A stretch of 64,000 bases of DNA from Cellvibrionales bacterium (GTDB taxonomy: Bacteria > Pseudomonadota > Gammaproteobacteria > Pseudomonadales > JAHEIH01). Positions 27,488-37,543 of the stretch are shown piece after piece. The position numbers and the translations under genes are program-made. The stretch spans positions 1 through 64,000 of the forward strand of contig JAHEIH010000005.1 in NCBI GenBank assembly GCA_024639455.1, written 5' to 3'. Under the pieces are notes generated by a model. The model did not search any database. It saw only the letters and a program-made list of their open reading frames with translations, and had not been told where the DNA came from. Position 1 is the stretch's first letter. Each line of letters opens with the position of its first letter.

Positions 27488-27542
27488 ACTTAATTAACTA
27501 AAGCAATGATTTAATTATACTTTCATGAAAAAAATGACAAAC

Positions 27543-27561
27543 ATATTCCATAAATATTCCA
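27543..27561. repeat. Direct repeats ATATTCCA x2, 11-bp period
   Basis: ATATTCCA occurs at 27543-27550 and again at 27554-27561, one helical turn apart, 41 bp upstream of the recombinase-like gene. TTAATTA also occurs twice just upstream. Tandem sites on one face of the helix suggest a protein-binding site, perhaps for the adjacent DNA-binding protein. Confidence 0.35.
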
Positions 27562-27601
27562 CAAACCCTACAATAACGTAAAAACTTTCGGCAAAGAAAT
27601 C

Positions 27602-28660
27602 ATGAAATATATCGTGTCCCGCGGCGATAGCCTGCACTATCAACGCACTTTTCCAAGGCGCTTGCAGCCTATTACTGGGCGCGCCATGTACCATCGGATA
27701 GGATTGCCACCCGGAGCATCCAAATCCGACATCGCCGCCATTCGCGACAGCCTCAACCAACAGTTCGAACAACTGGTCGCCGCCGCCGAAAGCAGCCTTG
27801 GCAGCGATAGTCCATCACTCGATAGCCGCAGCGCCATGCTTCAGATCATGCAGCATTCATCGCTCGACCAGCAGCTCACCCTTAACGATTTATGGCATGA
27901 ATACTGTCAACACAAAAATCTCAAAGACCGCGCACGCCAAATCGTAAACATCGATTGGCAGCGCTTTATTCGACTGGCCGGCAACCTCATCGCTAACGAC
28001 GATACCGACACCAACCGGCGACTCAACGCCGCATTGCAGGCGCAATTCCACACACGGCAACAGTTCGTCAAAGCGAGTACCGCTAAACGCGAATTGAGCC
28101 AGGTCATCGCGGCATTAAAAAACGGCGCCAAACGACACCAACTGTATTGGCGCATCGACCCGATCAAAGCGCCAATCACACCTAGCAATCCTCGCCAAAT
28201 AATTAGCCACAAGGTGGTTGTGCAGCTACTAAGCCGGGCCGGCGACGACACCAGCAACACCGACGTTGACGCGCTGTTGCTGCTGGCGCTTTTTACCGGC
28301 ACTACACCCGCTGAAGTGGCTCGTCTGAGACGCAACGATATTCATTTCGACCACCCATTACCCCACCTCGAGTTACGCAATTCAAAGCGCCACATTGTTC
28401 GCTGCGCGCCCGCCCCTATCGTCAGCAATAAACTTCGCCACAGCATCGATGCCGCTATTAACTTAGCGCAAATGAGTAAGGGTTACGTCAGCCGGATGTG
28501 CCGAAAACGACTACAAGACATCAACGGTGGCGAAAGCCCCATTAGCCTCAGCGACACCCTACATACCTACAAACAACTCACTGCAGGTATAGATTTAAAC
28601 GACGACCTGCAACACACGTTTCCTCAAGTTGCCCACCGAATGTCTGAATTCATCCGATAA
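27602..28660 (+). CDS. Tyrosine-recombinase-like protein lacking catalytic residues
   Basis: A 352-residue intact frame laid out like an island integrase. The N-terminal segment resembles DUF6538 arm-binding starts (YIVSRGDSLHYQRTFPRRL). A helical core-binding-like region covers about 90-180. A C-terminal part contains LLLALFTGTTPAEVARLRR (227-243), aligned by eye with the Arg I box TGxRxxEl, but with Thr235 where Arg should be. SLSDTLHTY (315-323) sits where HxLRHTF is expected, so His and Arg II are replaced. The end has no GHxxxxTTxxYxH. Lys262 in NSKRHIV may be the remaining catalytic Lys. The frame is long and free of stops, so it may be kept as a DNA-binding protein. The family call is tentative. 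Confidence 0.6.
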   Translation: MKYIVSRGDSLHYQRTFPRRLQPITGRAMYHRIGLPPGASKSDIAAIRDSLNQQFEQLVAAAESSLGSDSPSLDSRSAMLQIMQHSSLDQQLTLNDLWHEYCQHKNLKDRARQIVNIDWQRFIRLAGNLIANDDTDTNRRLNAALQAQFHTRQQFVKASTAKRELSQVIAALKNGAKRHQLYWRIDPIKAPITPSNPRQIISHKVVVQLLSRAGDDTSNTDVDALLLLALFTGTTPAEVARLRRNDIHFDHPLPHLELRNSKRHIVRCAPAPIVSNKLRHSIDAAINLAQMSKGYVSRMCRKRLQDINGGESPISLSDTLHTYKQLTAGIDLNDDLQHTFPQVAHRMSEFIR

Positions 28661-28694
28661 AAAAAGGGGAGCCGCTTGAGCTGCCCCCCCCTTA
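28661..28694 (-). terminator. Terminator between the recombinase-like gene and the SQR module
   Basis: GGGG-AGC pairs with GCT-(G)-CCCC around a 7-base loop, with one bulge. On the minus strand it is followed by TTTTTT, right after the stop of the plus-strand gene. It lies 15 bp past the end of the small minus-strand ORF and best serves that transcript. Confidence 0.65.
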
Positions 28695-28709
28695 ATACAC
28701 CTATGACAG

Positions 28710-28877
28710 TTAGTGTCCTTTCATTAACAAGCGGACAATTTTTAAGTTCAATGCGGCGAAGCGAATAATCTGCCAAGGCAAAAAAGTGTGCATAAACAAC
28801 ACAAATTTATTAGGCTTGGCAGGAAAATAAGCCTGCTCGTAGGGACGCTTATTCTCTGGTATTTGGTCTTGCATCAT
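28710..28877 (-). CDS. 55-residue membrane-associated small protein
   Basis: An ATG at 28877, with GAGG 6 nt upstream, lies 11 nt after the stop of the flavoprotein pseudogene and gives MMQDQIPENKRPYEQAYFP followed by a hydrophobic/aromatic segment (FVLFMHTFLPWQIIRFAAL, about 30-48) and a basic tail ending LLMKGH. This pattern fits a short protein lying on or in the inner membrane. An in-frame ATG at 28967 would run through the pseudogene and is not used. I do not recognise the family. Position suggests a partner of the quinone oxidoreductase, for example a membrane anchor, but that is inference. Confidence 0.6.
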   Translation of the reverse strand: MMQDQIPENKRPYEQAYFPAKPNKFVLFMHTFLPWQIIRFAALNLKIVRLLMKGH

Positions 28878-28888
28878 CTTTTCCTCGC

Positions 28889-30366
28889 TTACTCTGGAAT
28901 CACACTCCAGAAGGGTTTTAATTTGGCCTTGTAGATGAACAGGTGGTGCAGGGTATGCTTGATCCATTGCGCCCCTAAACCAACCTCACCAGACGTCAGA
29001 CTCTGATCACGGCCAGTGTCGGGAAACTTAGCGTAATCGGGGACCACAGGATAGACCGTCATAGCGGCAGCTGTCCCCGTGAAGAAGTCTTTGCCGGTAC
29101 TTGCAATACAGGCCGCGCCCATTTGGGCCATGCTAGCAGTGCGCGTAGGTGTATCACTGACACCATTGATCATGTCGACAATATTCTCCGCCACGGCCCG
29201 TGCCATGGTCGCACTTGGCATACCAGTACGCGGTGGCGCAGGCGTGATCAGCGTATCGTTAGGTGATTTACGCGGCTGTGAGATCTGGTGCGGCGGTGCA
29301 AAAGCAATACCCACCGCAAACATATTGCTATACGTCGGGTTTTGCAGTTTCTTCGGCCAATCATCCGCACTCCACTCAGCATAGGGCTTCGGCGTGTAAT
29401 CCGCATCCACCTTCATATACCCACTAGGGGCAAAAATGGTCGAAGTAATGTCTTCACCACTGGCGTCAAAGGCCTTCATCTCCTGTCCAGCAAAGGGCGG
29501 AATCAACATGGCGAAATCGAAGCTTTGCTCGTGGAAGGTGCTGTCGAGTAACTCATACTCAACCTTACCCGCCTCCACTTGTTTAACGTGCGCACCGACA
29601 ATCCAGCGGATATCACGCTCGGCAAAGATGGATTCAGCAAAAGACTTAGAGTGCATGGTATAACCACCCTGCTCCAAGTGCATCGCCCCCATACCGAGAT
29701 CACCCAAGAACTGCTCATTAGAAATCCACACGATATCTGCTTTATCACGAACACCTGCCTTACGCAGCTTGTGATCGACGTTAAAAATATACTCAAACGC
29801 CGCCCCTTGACAGGTACAAGTCCCGTGGCCTGTGCCGATAAAAACGTGGCTTTTTTACCCTCAGGATAGCCTTTCATTTCGTTGATAAGCGCTTGTAAAC
29901 GCACTGCGGCGTCTTCCGCATGGCTCGCTGTACATACGGATACCGTGTGCTCACCCAACTGGTTGCCAATCCCAAGACCAGGCGTGGCACCGAAGTTTAA
30001 TTTAGGCCCAGTGGCGTTGATCACATAGTCGTATTCTAATTCGATCATCTAGTCGAGATTGTGGTCACCTGTACCTTGCGCCACAACGTAAGGAGCACTG
30101 TGGCTGGCGCCGCCTTCGGGATGAATAGAAACCGCTTTGGCTTTTACGTATTCGATACCGACTTTTTTGTATACCGCAGCTAAATCAAACAGAACCTCGC
30201 TCTTGTCCATCTGTCCAACACCTACCCAAATATTAGAGGGAATCCAGTTCCAGTCTTTATTGGGAGTAACGACAGTGACTTGGTGTTTCTTACCGAGCAA
30301 TTTATTGAGATAGCTGGCCGCGGTGTGACCTGAGACACCACCACCGAGAACGACAACGCGCTTCAT
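28889..30366 (-). pseudogene. Sulfide:quinone oxidoreductase-like flavoprotein, nonsense plus frameshift
   Basis: Begins at the ATG at 30366 with the FAD Rossmann motif VVVLGGGVSGHTAA. Followed through all frames it would encode about 490 residues resembling sulfide:quinone oxidoreductases and related NAD(P)/FAD oxidoreductases, including DYVINATGPKLNFG, HGTCTCQGAAFEY and a late Cys in MGAACIASTGKDFFTG. Two lesions break it. A TAG at 30051-30049 interrupts ...DHNLD-stop-MIELEYD. A T5 run on the minus strand (29845-29841) appears to lack one T, since restoring it gives ATFFIGTGHGTC in frame. SD AAGGAG precedes the start. A membrane quinone-linked sulfide oxidation role would have been expected. 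Sequencing error at the homopolymer is possible, but not for both lesions. Confidence 0.8.
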
Positions 30367-30399
30367 GACTTCTCCTTAGTGTTATAAGCATGAATGAGT

Positions 30400-30418
30400 A
30401 TCGACCCATGATGTCGAT
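30400..30418. promoter_or_regulatory. Inverted repeat ATCGAC-N7-GTCGAT upstream of the flavoprotein gene
   Basis: Perfect 6-bp arms lie 34-52 bp upstream of the ATG of the SQR-like pseudogene, the usual place for a repressor operator. No regulator gene is nearby. Confidence 0.35.
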
Positions 30419-30558
30419 TCAATAAAACATAGCAACACCTTTATTACTTTTTGCAATAAACTTAGCGCTTTTAGTTATAACATTTGGTTTCAAAGAGAAT
30501 TAACCACGGACATTTATTAGGTATATATGATATTGGTGTTCGATTAGACGACAACGCC

Positions 30559-30585
30559 AAAAAAAAGGCACCCTTAGGTGCCTTT
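30559..30585 (-). terminator. Rho-independent terminator of ffh
   Basis: AAAGGCACC and GGTGCCTTT form a perfect 9-bp stem with a 4-base loop, followed by about eight T on the minus strand, 3 bp past the ffh stop. It confirms that ffh is not co-transcribed with rpsP. Confidence 0.92.
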
Positions 30586-30588
30586 GCA

Positions 30589-31962
30589 TTACATACCAGG
30601 GAAACGGCCACCGCCGCCAGGCATCATCCCTCCCATGCCACGCATCATATTCATCATGCCGCCCTTGCTCTTCATCTTTTTCATCATCTTTTGCATCTGC
30701 TTGTGCTGCTTCAACAAACGATTTAAATCTTGCAGGTCAGTACCGGAACCCAGAGTAATACGACGCTTACGAGAGCCGTTGAGAATATCGGGGTTGCGAC
30801 GTTCTTTGGGGGTCATAGAATTGATAATGGCTTCCATGCGGTCAAACTGCTTGGTATCCACTTTGGCTTGCGCCATCTGTGCTGAGACGTTCCCCATGCC
30901 GGGCATTTTGTCCAACATCGAGGTAATCCCCCCCATGTTTTTCATCTGCTGCAGTTGATCGCGAAAATCTTCAAGATCAAAACCTTTACCCTTTTGAACC
31001 TTTTTGACTAGCTTTTCGGCTTTGGATTTATCGATCTTGCGCTCAGCTTCTTCAATCAAGCTGAGCACGTCGCCCATACCCAGAATTCGCGAGGCAATAC
31101 GGTCGGGATAGAACGGCTCTAAAGCATCAGTCTTTTCGCCGATACCCATAAACTTAATGGGCACCCCGGTAATCTGGCGAACAGACAGCGCTGCACCACC
31201 TCGAGTATCGGCATCGGCCTTGGCCAGCACCACACCCGTCAAAGGCAGCGTATCGCTGAATGCTTTAGCCGTATTGGCCGCGTCCTGGCCGGTCATGGCA
31301 TCAATCACAAACAGCGTTTCAATGGGGTTCAAGACACCGTGTAGCGCTTTGATCTCTTCCATCATCTCGGCGTCGACGGCTGTGCGGCCTGCGGTATCGA
31401 CAATAAGCACATCGGCAAACTTGAGCTTGGCTTCTTTTAAGGCCGCCGCCACGATATCTGCAGGTTTTTGGGCAACATCGCTAGGGAAGAACAAAGCACC
31501 GACTTCGCTGCTGAGGGTTTCCAACTGCTTAATCGCCGCGGGGCGATAAACGTCGGCCGATACGGTCATAACCTTTTTGCGCTGTTCTTGCTTGAGGTAT
31601 TTGGCCAGTTTGCCCACAGTGGTAGTCTTACCCGCCCCCTGCAGACCCGCCATCATAATAATAGCCGGAGGCTGCGTAGCCATGTTCAACGGCGCACTAT
31701 TACCCATGACCGCTTCGAGTTCGGCCTGCACAATCTTAACGAACATCTGACCCGGGCTAAGGCTCTTGTTAACCTCCTGCCCGAGCGCACGCTCTTTTAC
31801 GCGTTCGACAAAGTCTTTAACAACTGGCAGCGCGACGTCCGCTTCCAGTAATGCCATACGCACTTCGCGCAGGGTATCTTTAATATTGTCTTCGGTTAGC
31901 TTGGCCTTGCCGGTAATCGTACGCAACGACTGGGACAGGCGATCGGATAAGCTCTGGAACAT
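30589..31962 (-). CDS. ffh: Signal recognition particle protein Ffh
   Basis: GTPase of the SRP that targets nascent membrane proteins to FtsY. The ATG at 31962 (MFQSLSDRLSQSLRTITG) gives 457 residues; the frame continues upstream but without family similarity. The N domain is followed by the G domain with GLQGAGKTTTVGKLA near 105, DTAGR near 190 and TKADADTRGGAAL (here LAKADADTRGG) near 248. The C-terminal M domain is methionine-rich and ends in a Gly/Met tail (GGMMPGGGGRFPGM) that binds signal sequences and 4.5S RNA. It is divergent from the CcsA/YpjD-like gene. Confidence 0.97.
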   Translation of the reverse strand: MFQSLSDRLSQSLRTITGKAKLTEDNIKDTLREVRMALLEADVALPVVKDFVERVKERALGQEVNKSLSPGQMFVKIVQAELEAVMGNSAPLNMATQPPAIIMMAGLQGAGKTTTVGKLAKYLKQEQRKKVMTVSADVYRPAAIKQLETLSSEVGALFFPSDVAQKPADIVAAALKEAKLKFADVLIVDTAGRTAVDAEMMEEIKALHGVLNPIETLFVIDAMTGQDAANTAKAFSDTLPLTGVVLAKADADTRGGAALSVRQITGVPIKFMGIGEKTDALEPFYPDRIASRILGMGDVLSLIEEAERKIDKSKAEKLVKKVQKGKGFDLEDFRDQLQQMKNMGGITSMLDKMPGMGNVSAQMAQAKVDTKQFDRMEAIINSMTPKERRNPDILNGSRKRRITLGSGTDLQDLNRLLKQHKQMQKMMKKMKSKGGMMNMMRGMGGMMPGGGGRFPGM

Positions 31963-32093
31963 TGTTAGACCCTTGTATAAATTCGTACAGTGCCTAATGC
32001 CGGCACTCGATAGATGCGCTAGTATAGCGAAGCGAGACACAACGGACTACCAAAACACCAAAAAATCGGCCACTATACAAGGATCAATCAGCA

Positions 32094-32900
32094 GTGAGTC
32101 ATATGGACATCAACAGCCTTTTCGCCATTGTTAGCATCATTATTTACGCCTTTCTCGCCGTGCGGCATTGGGGCGACGCCAACGCAAAATCTAGCGGGGG
32201 TCGCGATCATGCGCTGGCACTTATGGCTATATCTTTGCATTGGTGGATTAACATCCAAGCCACTATTGTCGACGGTGGCTACCTACTGTCTTTTACCAAC
32301 ACCGGCGGTATCGTTGCGGCCTTCGTTGCCAGCATGGTTTACACCGCCAGTTTGCGACACCCCATCAATAGCCTTGCCAGCCCAACCTATGCGATTGCCG
32401 CGTTAATTGTGCTAGTGATACTGATCAACCCTTTTCCCACCCCCCAGGCTGGCCTGATGCAAGGCGGCTTATTGAGCCATGTGGTTCTGTCATTGCTGGG
32501 TTACGCCACCCTCACCATGGCAGCTATCCATTCATTGGCACTAGCGATGCAAGAGCAGCGTTTAAAGGCTCGCCAAACCAGCCGCTTATTACGTTTCTTA
32601 CCGCCGCTGCAAACCATGGAGAAGCTGCTTTTCCAAATCATTTGGGCAGGTGAAATTTTGTTAACCACTGGCATTCTCAGCGGTGTCATTTTCCTAGAGG
32701 ATATTTTCGCGCAACACCTCGTCCATAAAACCGTTTTATCGCTGGTGGCTTGGAGTATTTTCGCTGCACTGCTATGGGGTCGTCACGTGCTGGGTTGGCG
32801 CGGCAATACCGCGGTAAAGTTAACACTGACAGGCTTTGTGGTTTTAATGCTCGCTTTCTTTGGTAGCAAGCTAGTAATGGAAGTTATCCTGCAACGCTAG
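32094..32900 (+). CDS. Inner-membrane protein of the CcsA/YpjD family
   Basis: A 268-residue polytopic protein with about eight hydrophobic segments, resembling the cytochrome c assembly (CcsA) fold and E. coli YpjD, which is also next to ffh and a CorB-like gene. The heme-handling WWD motif is not visible. Partial features such as HVVLSLLGYATLTMAAIHSL and FQIIWAGEILLTTGILSGV fit the family. The start is GTG at 32094 with AAGGA about 10 nt upstream; an ATG three codons later is possible. Precise function is unknown. Confidence 0.8.
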   Translation: MSHMDINSLFAIVSIIIYAFLAVRHWGDANAKSSGGRDHALALMAISLHWWINIQATIVDGGYLLSFTNTGGIVAAFVASMVYTASLRHPINSLASPTYAIAALIVLVILINPFPTPQAGLMQGGLLSHVVLSLLGYATLTMAAIHSLALAMQEQRLKARQTSRLLRFLPPLQTMEKLLFQIIWAGEILLTTGILSGVIFLEDIFAQHLVHKTVLSLVAWSIFAALLWGRHVLGWRGNTAVKLTLTGFVVLMLAFFGSKLVMEVILQR

Positions 32901-32984
32901 AATTACGCGTTAAAAAAAGTTGCCAATGTCACGATTTTTTTGCAAGATGACTAGCCATAACAGAATTATGAGTAACTAAAACTC

Positions 32985-34250
32985 TTGAACGAAGCACCGC
33001 TGGGCCTTCTATCCCTTATCCTTGTTGTTCTCATTTTTGTCTCTGCGTTTTTTTCAAGCTCCGAAACCGGCATGATGTCGCTCAATCGTTATCGGTTGAA
33101 ACACCTTTTTCAAAAAGGTCACAGCGGCGCCAAACGCGTTACTCACCTACTAGAGAAACCCGATCGCCTCATTGGTCTCATCCTTATTGGCAACAATATC
33201 GTCAACATCTTCGCCGCAACCATCACATCGATTATCGCCATAAGGCTTTACGGTGACCTAGGTTTAGTCGTAGGCCCAATTATCCTGACGTTGGTGATTT
33301 TGATCTTTGCTGAAGTGACACCCAAAACTATTGCTGCACTGCACCCCGAGCGAATCGCCTACCCCGCCAGCTTGATTCTGCGTCCCTTGATGACCCTGCT
33401 CTATCCCGCTGTTTGGCTGACCAACTGGATATCCAATGGCCTGCTCGCCCTGCTCGGCGTCCGTCATGTTAAACACAACGAAAGCGACCACCTGAGCGCC
33501 GAAGAGCTGCGCACGGTTGTGAATGAGGCCGGCGCACTTATCCCCGCCCGCCACCAACATATGTTGCTCAACATTTTGGATTTAGAAAACGCCGAAATCG
33601 ACGATATCATGATTCCACGCAACGAGATCTTTGGCTTGGATCTCGACGAGGATGACGACGAGATTGCAGAGCGTATCCAAGCCTGTGAATACAATCGTAT
33701 CGTGGTCTACAGCGGCGACATCAACAATGTTCAAGGGGTGCTTCACCTGCGCAATGTTTCTCGCATTTTTACGCCTCAGGGTCTAAGCCGTGAACTCTTG
33801 ATGGAAAACATCAGCGAACCCTACTTCGTTCCAGAAGGCACCCCACTGCACACCCAACTGTTCAAGTTCCAGGAACTAAAGCACCGCTTCGCCATCGTGG
33901 TTGACGAGTATGGTGTGGTGCAAGGCATTGCCACCTTGGAGGATATTCTGGAAGAGATTGTCGGCGAGTTCACCTCAAATATCAGCGACAATATTGAGGA
34001 AATCTTCCCTCAGGCAGACGGCAGTTACATTATTGACGGCACCGCCACTGTGCGCGACATCAACAAGAATTTGGGCTGGGAATTACCCACCGACGGGCCG
34101 AAAACCCTCAATGGTTTGATACTTGAGCACCTCGAGTCCTTCCCCGAGGCGAGCGTCAGCGTTCGAATTGAGCACTACAGCTTTGAAATTATCGATCTTA
34201 GCGAGAACCTGATCCAAACCGTACGCGCCACGGACTTAGACGAAAACTAA
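32985..34250 (+). CDS. CorB/HlyC-CorC family (CNNM) membrane protein with CBS domains
   Basis: A 421-residue member of the CNNM/CorB family linked to divalent cation, mainly Mg2+, transport. The N-terminal DUF21 membrane domain (about 1-180) includes FFSSSETGMMSLNRYRL and IGNNIVNIFAAT. A CBS pair (about 200-330) has MIPRNEIFGLD and VVDEYGVVQGIATLEDILEEIVGE. A C-terminal CorC_HlyC domain has DGTATVRDINKNLGWELP. The start is TTG at 32985 with a weak SD. It matches YfjD, the usual partner of YpjD beside ffh. Its stop overlaps the stop of the convergent DUF1289 gene by 2 nt. Confidence 0.88.
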   Translation: MNEAPLGLLSLILVVLIFVSAFFSSSETGMMSLNRYRLKHLFQKGHSGAKRVTHLLEKPDRLIGLILIGNNIVNIFAATITSIIAIRLYGDLGLVVGPIILTLVILIFAEVTPKTIAALHPERIAYPASLILRPLMTLLYPAVWLTNWISNGLLALLGVRHVKHNESDHLSAEELRTVVNEAGALIPARHQHMLLNILDLENAEIDDIMIPRNEIFGLDLDEDDDEIAERIQACEYNRIVVYSGDINNVQGVLHLRNVSRIFTPQGLSRELLMENISEPYFVPEGTPLHTQLFKFQELKHRFAIVVDEYGVVQGIATLEDILEEIVGEFTSNISDNIEEIFPQADGSYIIDGTATVRDINKNLGWELPTDGPKTLNGLILEHLESFPEASVSVRIEHYSFEIIDLSENLIQTVRATDLDEN

Positions 34251-34432
34251 AGCAACATTCCATCGTCAACGCGGCGTTCTCGGCAGCGTCGCAGGACCTC
34301 TCGGCGCTGCTCATTACTCAAATCTATCCACGCCACTATTTCCGCAATACTGCGGTAACAGCCCTGACAAACATCTTCATGATTGAGCTGGCAGTTGTTG
34401 ACGCAGGGCGAAGCTACCTGCGACTCATCCAC
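34247..34432 (-). CDS. DUF1289 family small Cys-rich protein
   Basis: Sixty-one residues with the DUF1289 pattern SPCVNNCQLNHEDVCQGCYRS: four Cys as CxxxC...CxxC, a likely metal or Fe-S site. The start is GTG at 34432, overlapping the stop of the carbonic anhydrase-like gene by 8 nt, with GAGG 9-10 nt upstream. Longer ATG starts would lie deep in that gene. Function unknown. Confidence 0.8.
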   Translation of the reverse strand: MDESQVASPCVNNCQLNHEDVCQGCYRSIAEIVAWIDLSNEQRREVLRRCRERRVDDGMLL

Positions 34433-34955
34433 GCGCGTCTTCCTCGAGAGCTTTGGCAAATAGCGCCGCATTATCCACATAGTGCTTGGCATTCATCTTA
34501 AGCATCGCCACCACATCGTCGGACAGGGTCTTTTTCACCACCGCGGGACTGCCAACCACCAGACTGTTGGGGGGAATGACTGTGCGCTCAGTGACCAAAG
34601 CGCCAGCACCTATCAGACAGTTTTCACCGATCACCGCATTATTGAGAACGATGGCGCCGATCCCCACCAAGCAGTTGTCACCGATAGTACAGCCGTGGAT
34701 CACCGCTTTGTGTCCAACCGTAACATTGCGTCCAATTTTAGCCGGCATACCCGCATCGGCATGGATAACACTGCCATCTTGGATATTGCTGCCCTCACTA
34801 ATTTCAATCTCTTCTACGTCGCCGCGAATGACCGCACCGAACCAAACACTGGTATTGGCATGAAGGGTTACCGAACCTATAACATCGGCCGAGGGTGCAA
34901 TAAATTGGCCTTCGCCAATGAGGGTGACAGATCTTTCAGCAAGTTTGTATATCAT
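34425..34955 (-). CDS. Gamma carbonic anhydrase-like protein (YrdA type)
   Basis: A 176-residue left-handed beta-helix made of hexapeptide repeats, with the family's metal ligands visible as His in SVIHAD and the pair in VGHKAVIHGC, plus WFGAVIRGDVE. These trimers are carbonic anhydrase homologues, but most YrdA-type members have little or no measured activity, so the reaction is not assured. The NIF3-like gene stop adjoins its ATG at 34955. Confidence 0.9.
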   Translation of the reverse strand: MIYKLAERSVTLIGEGQFIAPSADVIGSVTLHANTSVWFGAVIRGDVEEIEISEGSNIQDGSVIHADAGMPAKIGRNVTVGHKAVIHGCTIGDNCLVGIGAIVLNNAVIGENCLIGAGALVTERTVIPPNSLVVGSPAVVKKTLSDDVVAMLKMNAKHYVDNAALFAKALEEDARG

Positions 34956-35266
34956 TCATTTCACCATTGAAGGGTAGGCATGGTAGGCGGGCTCCTCATA
35001 GGGGTGGGCGGCCACCACGGCAGCTAACACAGGCTGTAAGCATATATCATCACACACCATCTCGACACGGTACTCGTCTACATGCGACACCTGATTAGCC
35101 GCACCGATAAAGGGGTCCGCTGCCTCATCTGGCTTGAACTGCCCCTGCCCGAGCACCTGCCACGCGCAGTGGCTGTAGTCGCCAATACGCCCTGCTCCAG
35201 CATCGAACATCGCCTGTTTAACGAGCTCGAGATGACTGGCGGGGATATAAACCACAATAACTACCA

Positions 35267-35267
<1 letters not shown>
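34956..35267 (-). CDS. NIF3/YqfO-like small protein
   Basis: A 103-residue protein resembling the PII/CutA-like insert domain of YqfO-type NIF3 proteins, found as a stand-alone gene in many gammaproteobacteria. Typical pieces are VVYIPASHLELVKQAMFDAGAG, given here as two parts VVYIPASHLELV and AMFDAGAGRIGDY, and the end VAAHPYEEPAYHAYP. The start is GTG at 35267, sharing one base with the tgt stop (TAGTG). Biochemical function is not established. Confidence 0.75.
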
Positions 35268-37416
<2,149 letters not shown>

Positions 37417-37490
37417 GACCGGTGAGGTCTTCCTCTGCGCAAAGTGGGTTTGCATTATACGTAAAGCACGTTATCAGATCGACCTCGGCT

Positions 37491-37517
37491 TAAAGCAAAT
37501 TCGGGCTCTGCCGATAG
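37491..37517 (+). promoter_or_regulatory. Sigma-28 (FliA) promoter for the chemoreceptor gene
   Basis: TAAAGCAA at 37491-37498, an 11-bp spacer, then GCCGATAG at 37510-37517. This matches the enterobacterial FliA consensus TAAAGTTT-N11-GCCGATAA at 13 of 16 positions with ideal spacing, 26 bp upstream of the start codon. Confidence 0.82.
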
Positions 37518-37543
37518 ACTAAAAGTGTCTTAAAGGAGCGAGC

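Noticed and set aside
27467-28690. Hairpins at both sides of the recombinase-like gene as ends of a transposon
   Set aside because: The two hairpins differ in sequence, both read as minus-strand terminators, and there is no target duplication.
29841-29845. Programmed frameshift in the SQR-like gene
   Set aside because: The run is only five T on the minus strand with no stimulatory structure, and an upstream nonsense codon already breaks the gene.
30049-30051. Readthrough of TAG as a sense codon (the SQR-like gene and IS OrfA both have in-frame TAG)
   Set aside because: TAG is the ordinary stop of guaB, tgt, pcm and the aminotransferase gene here, so codon reassignment or general suppression is unlikely. 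Both genes carry a further lesion.
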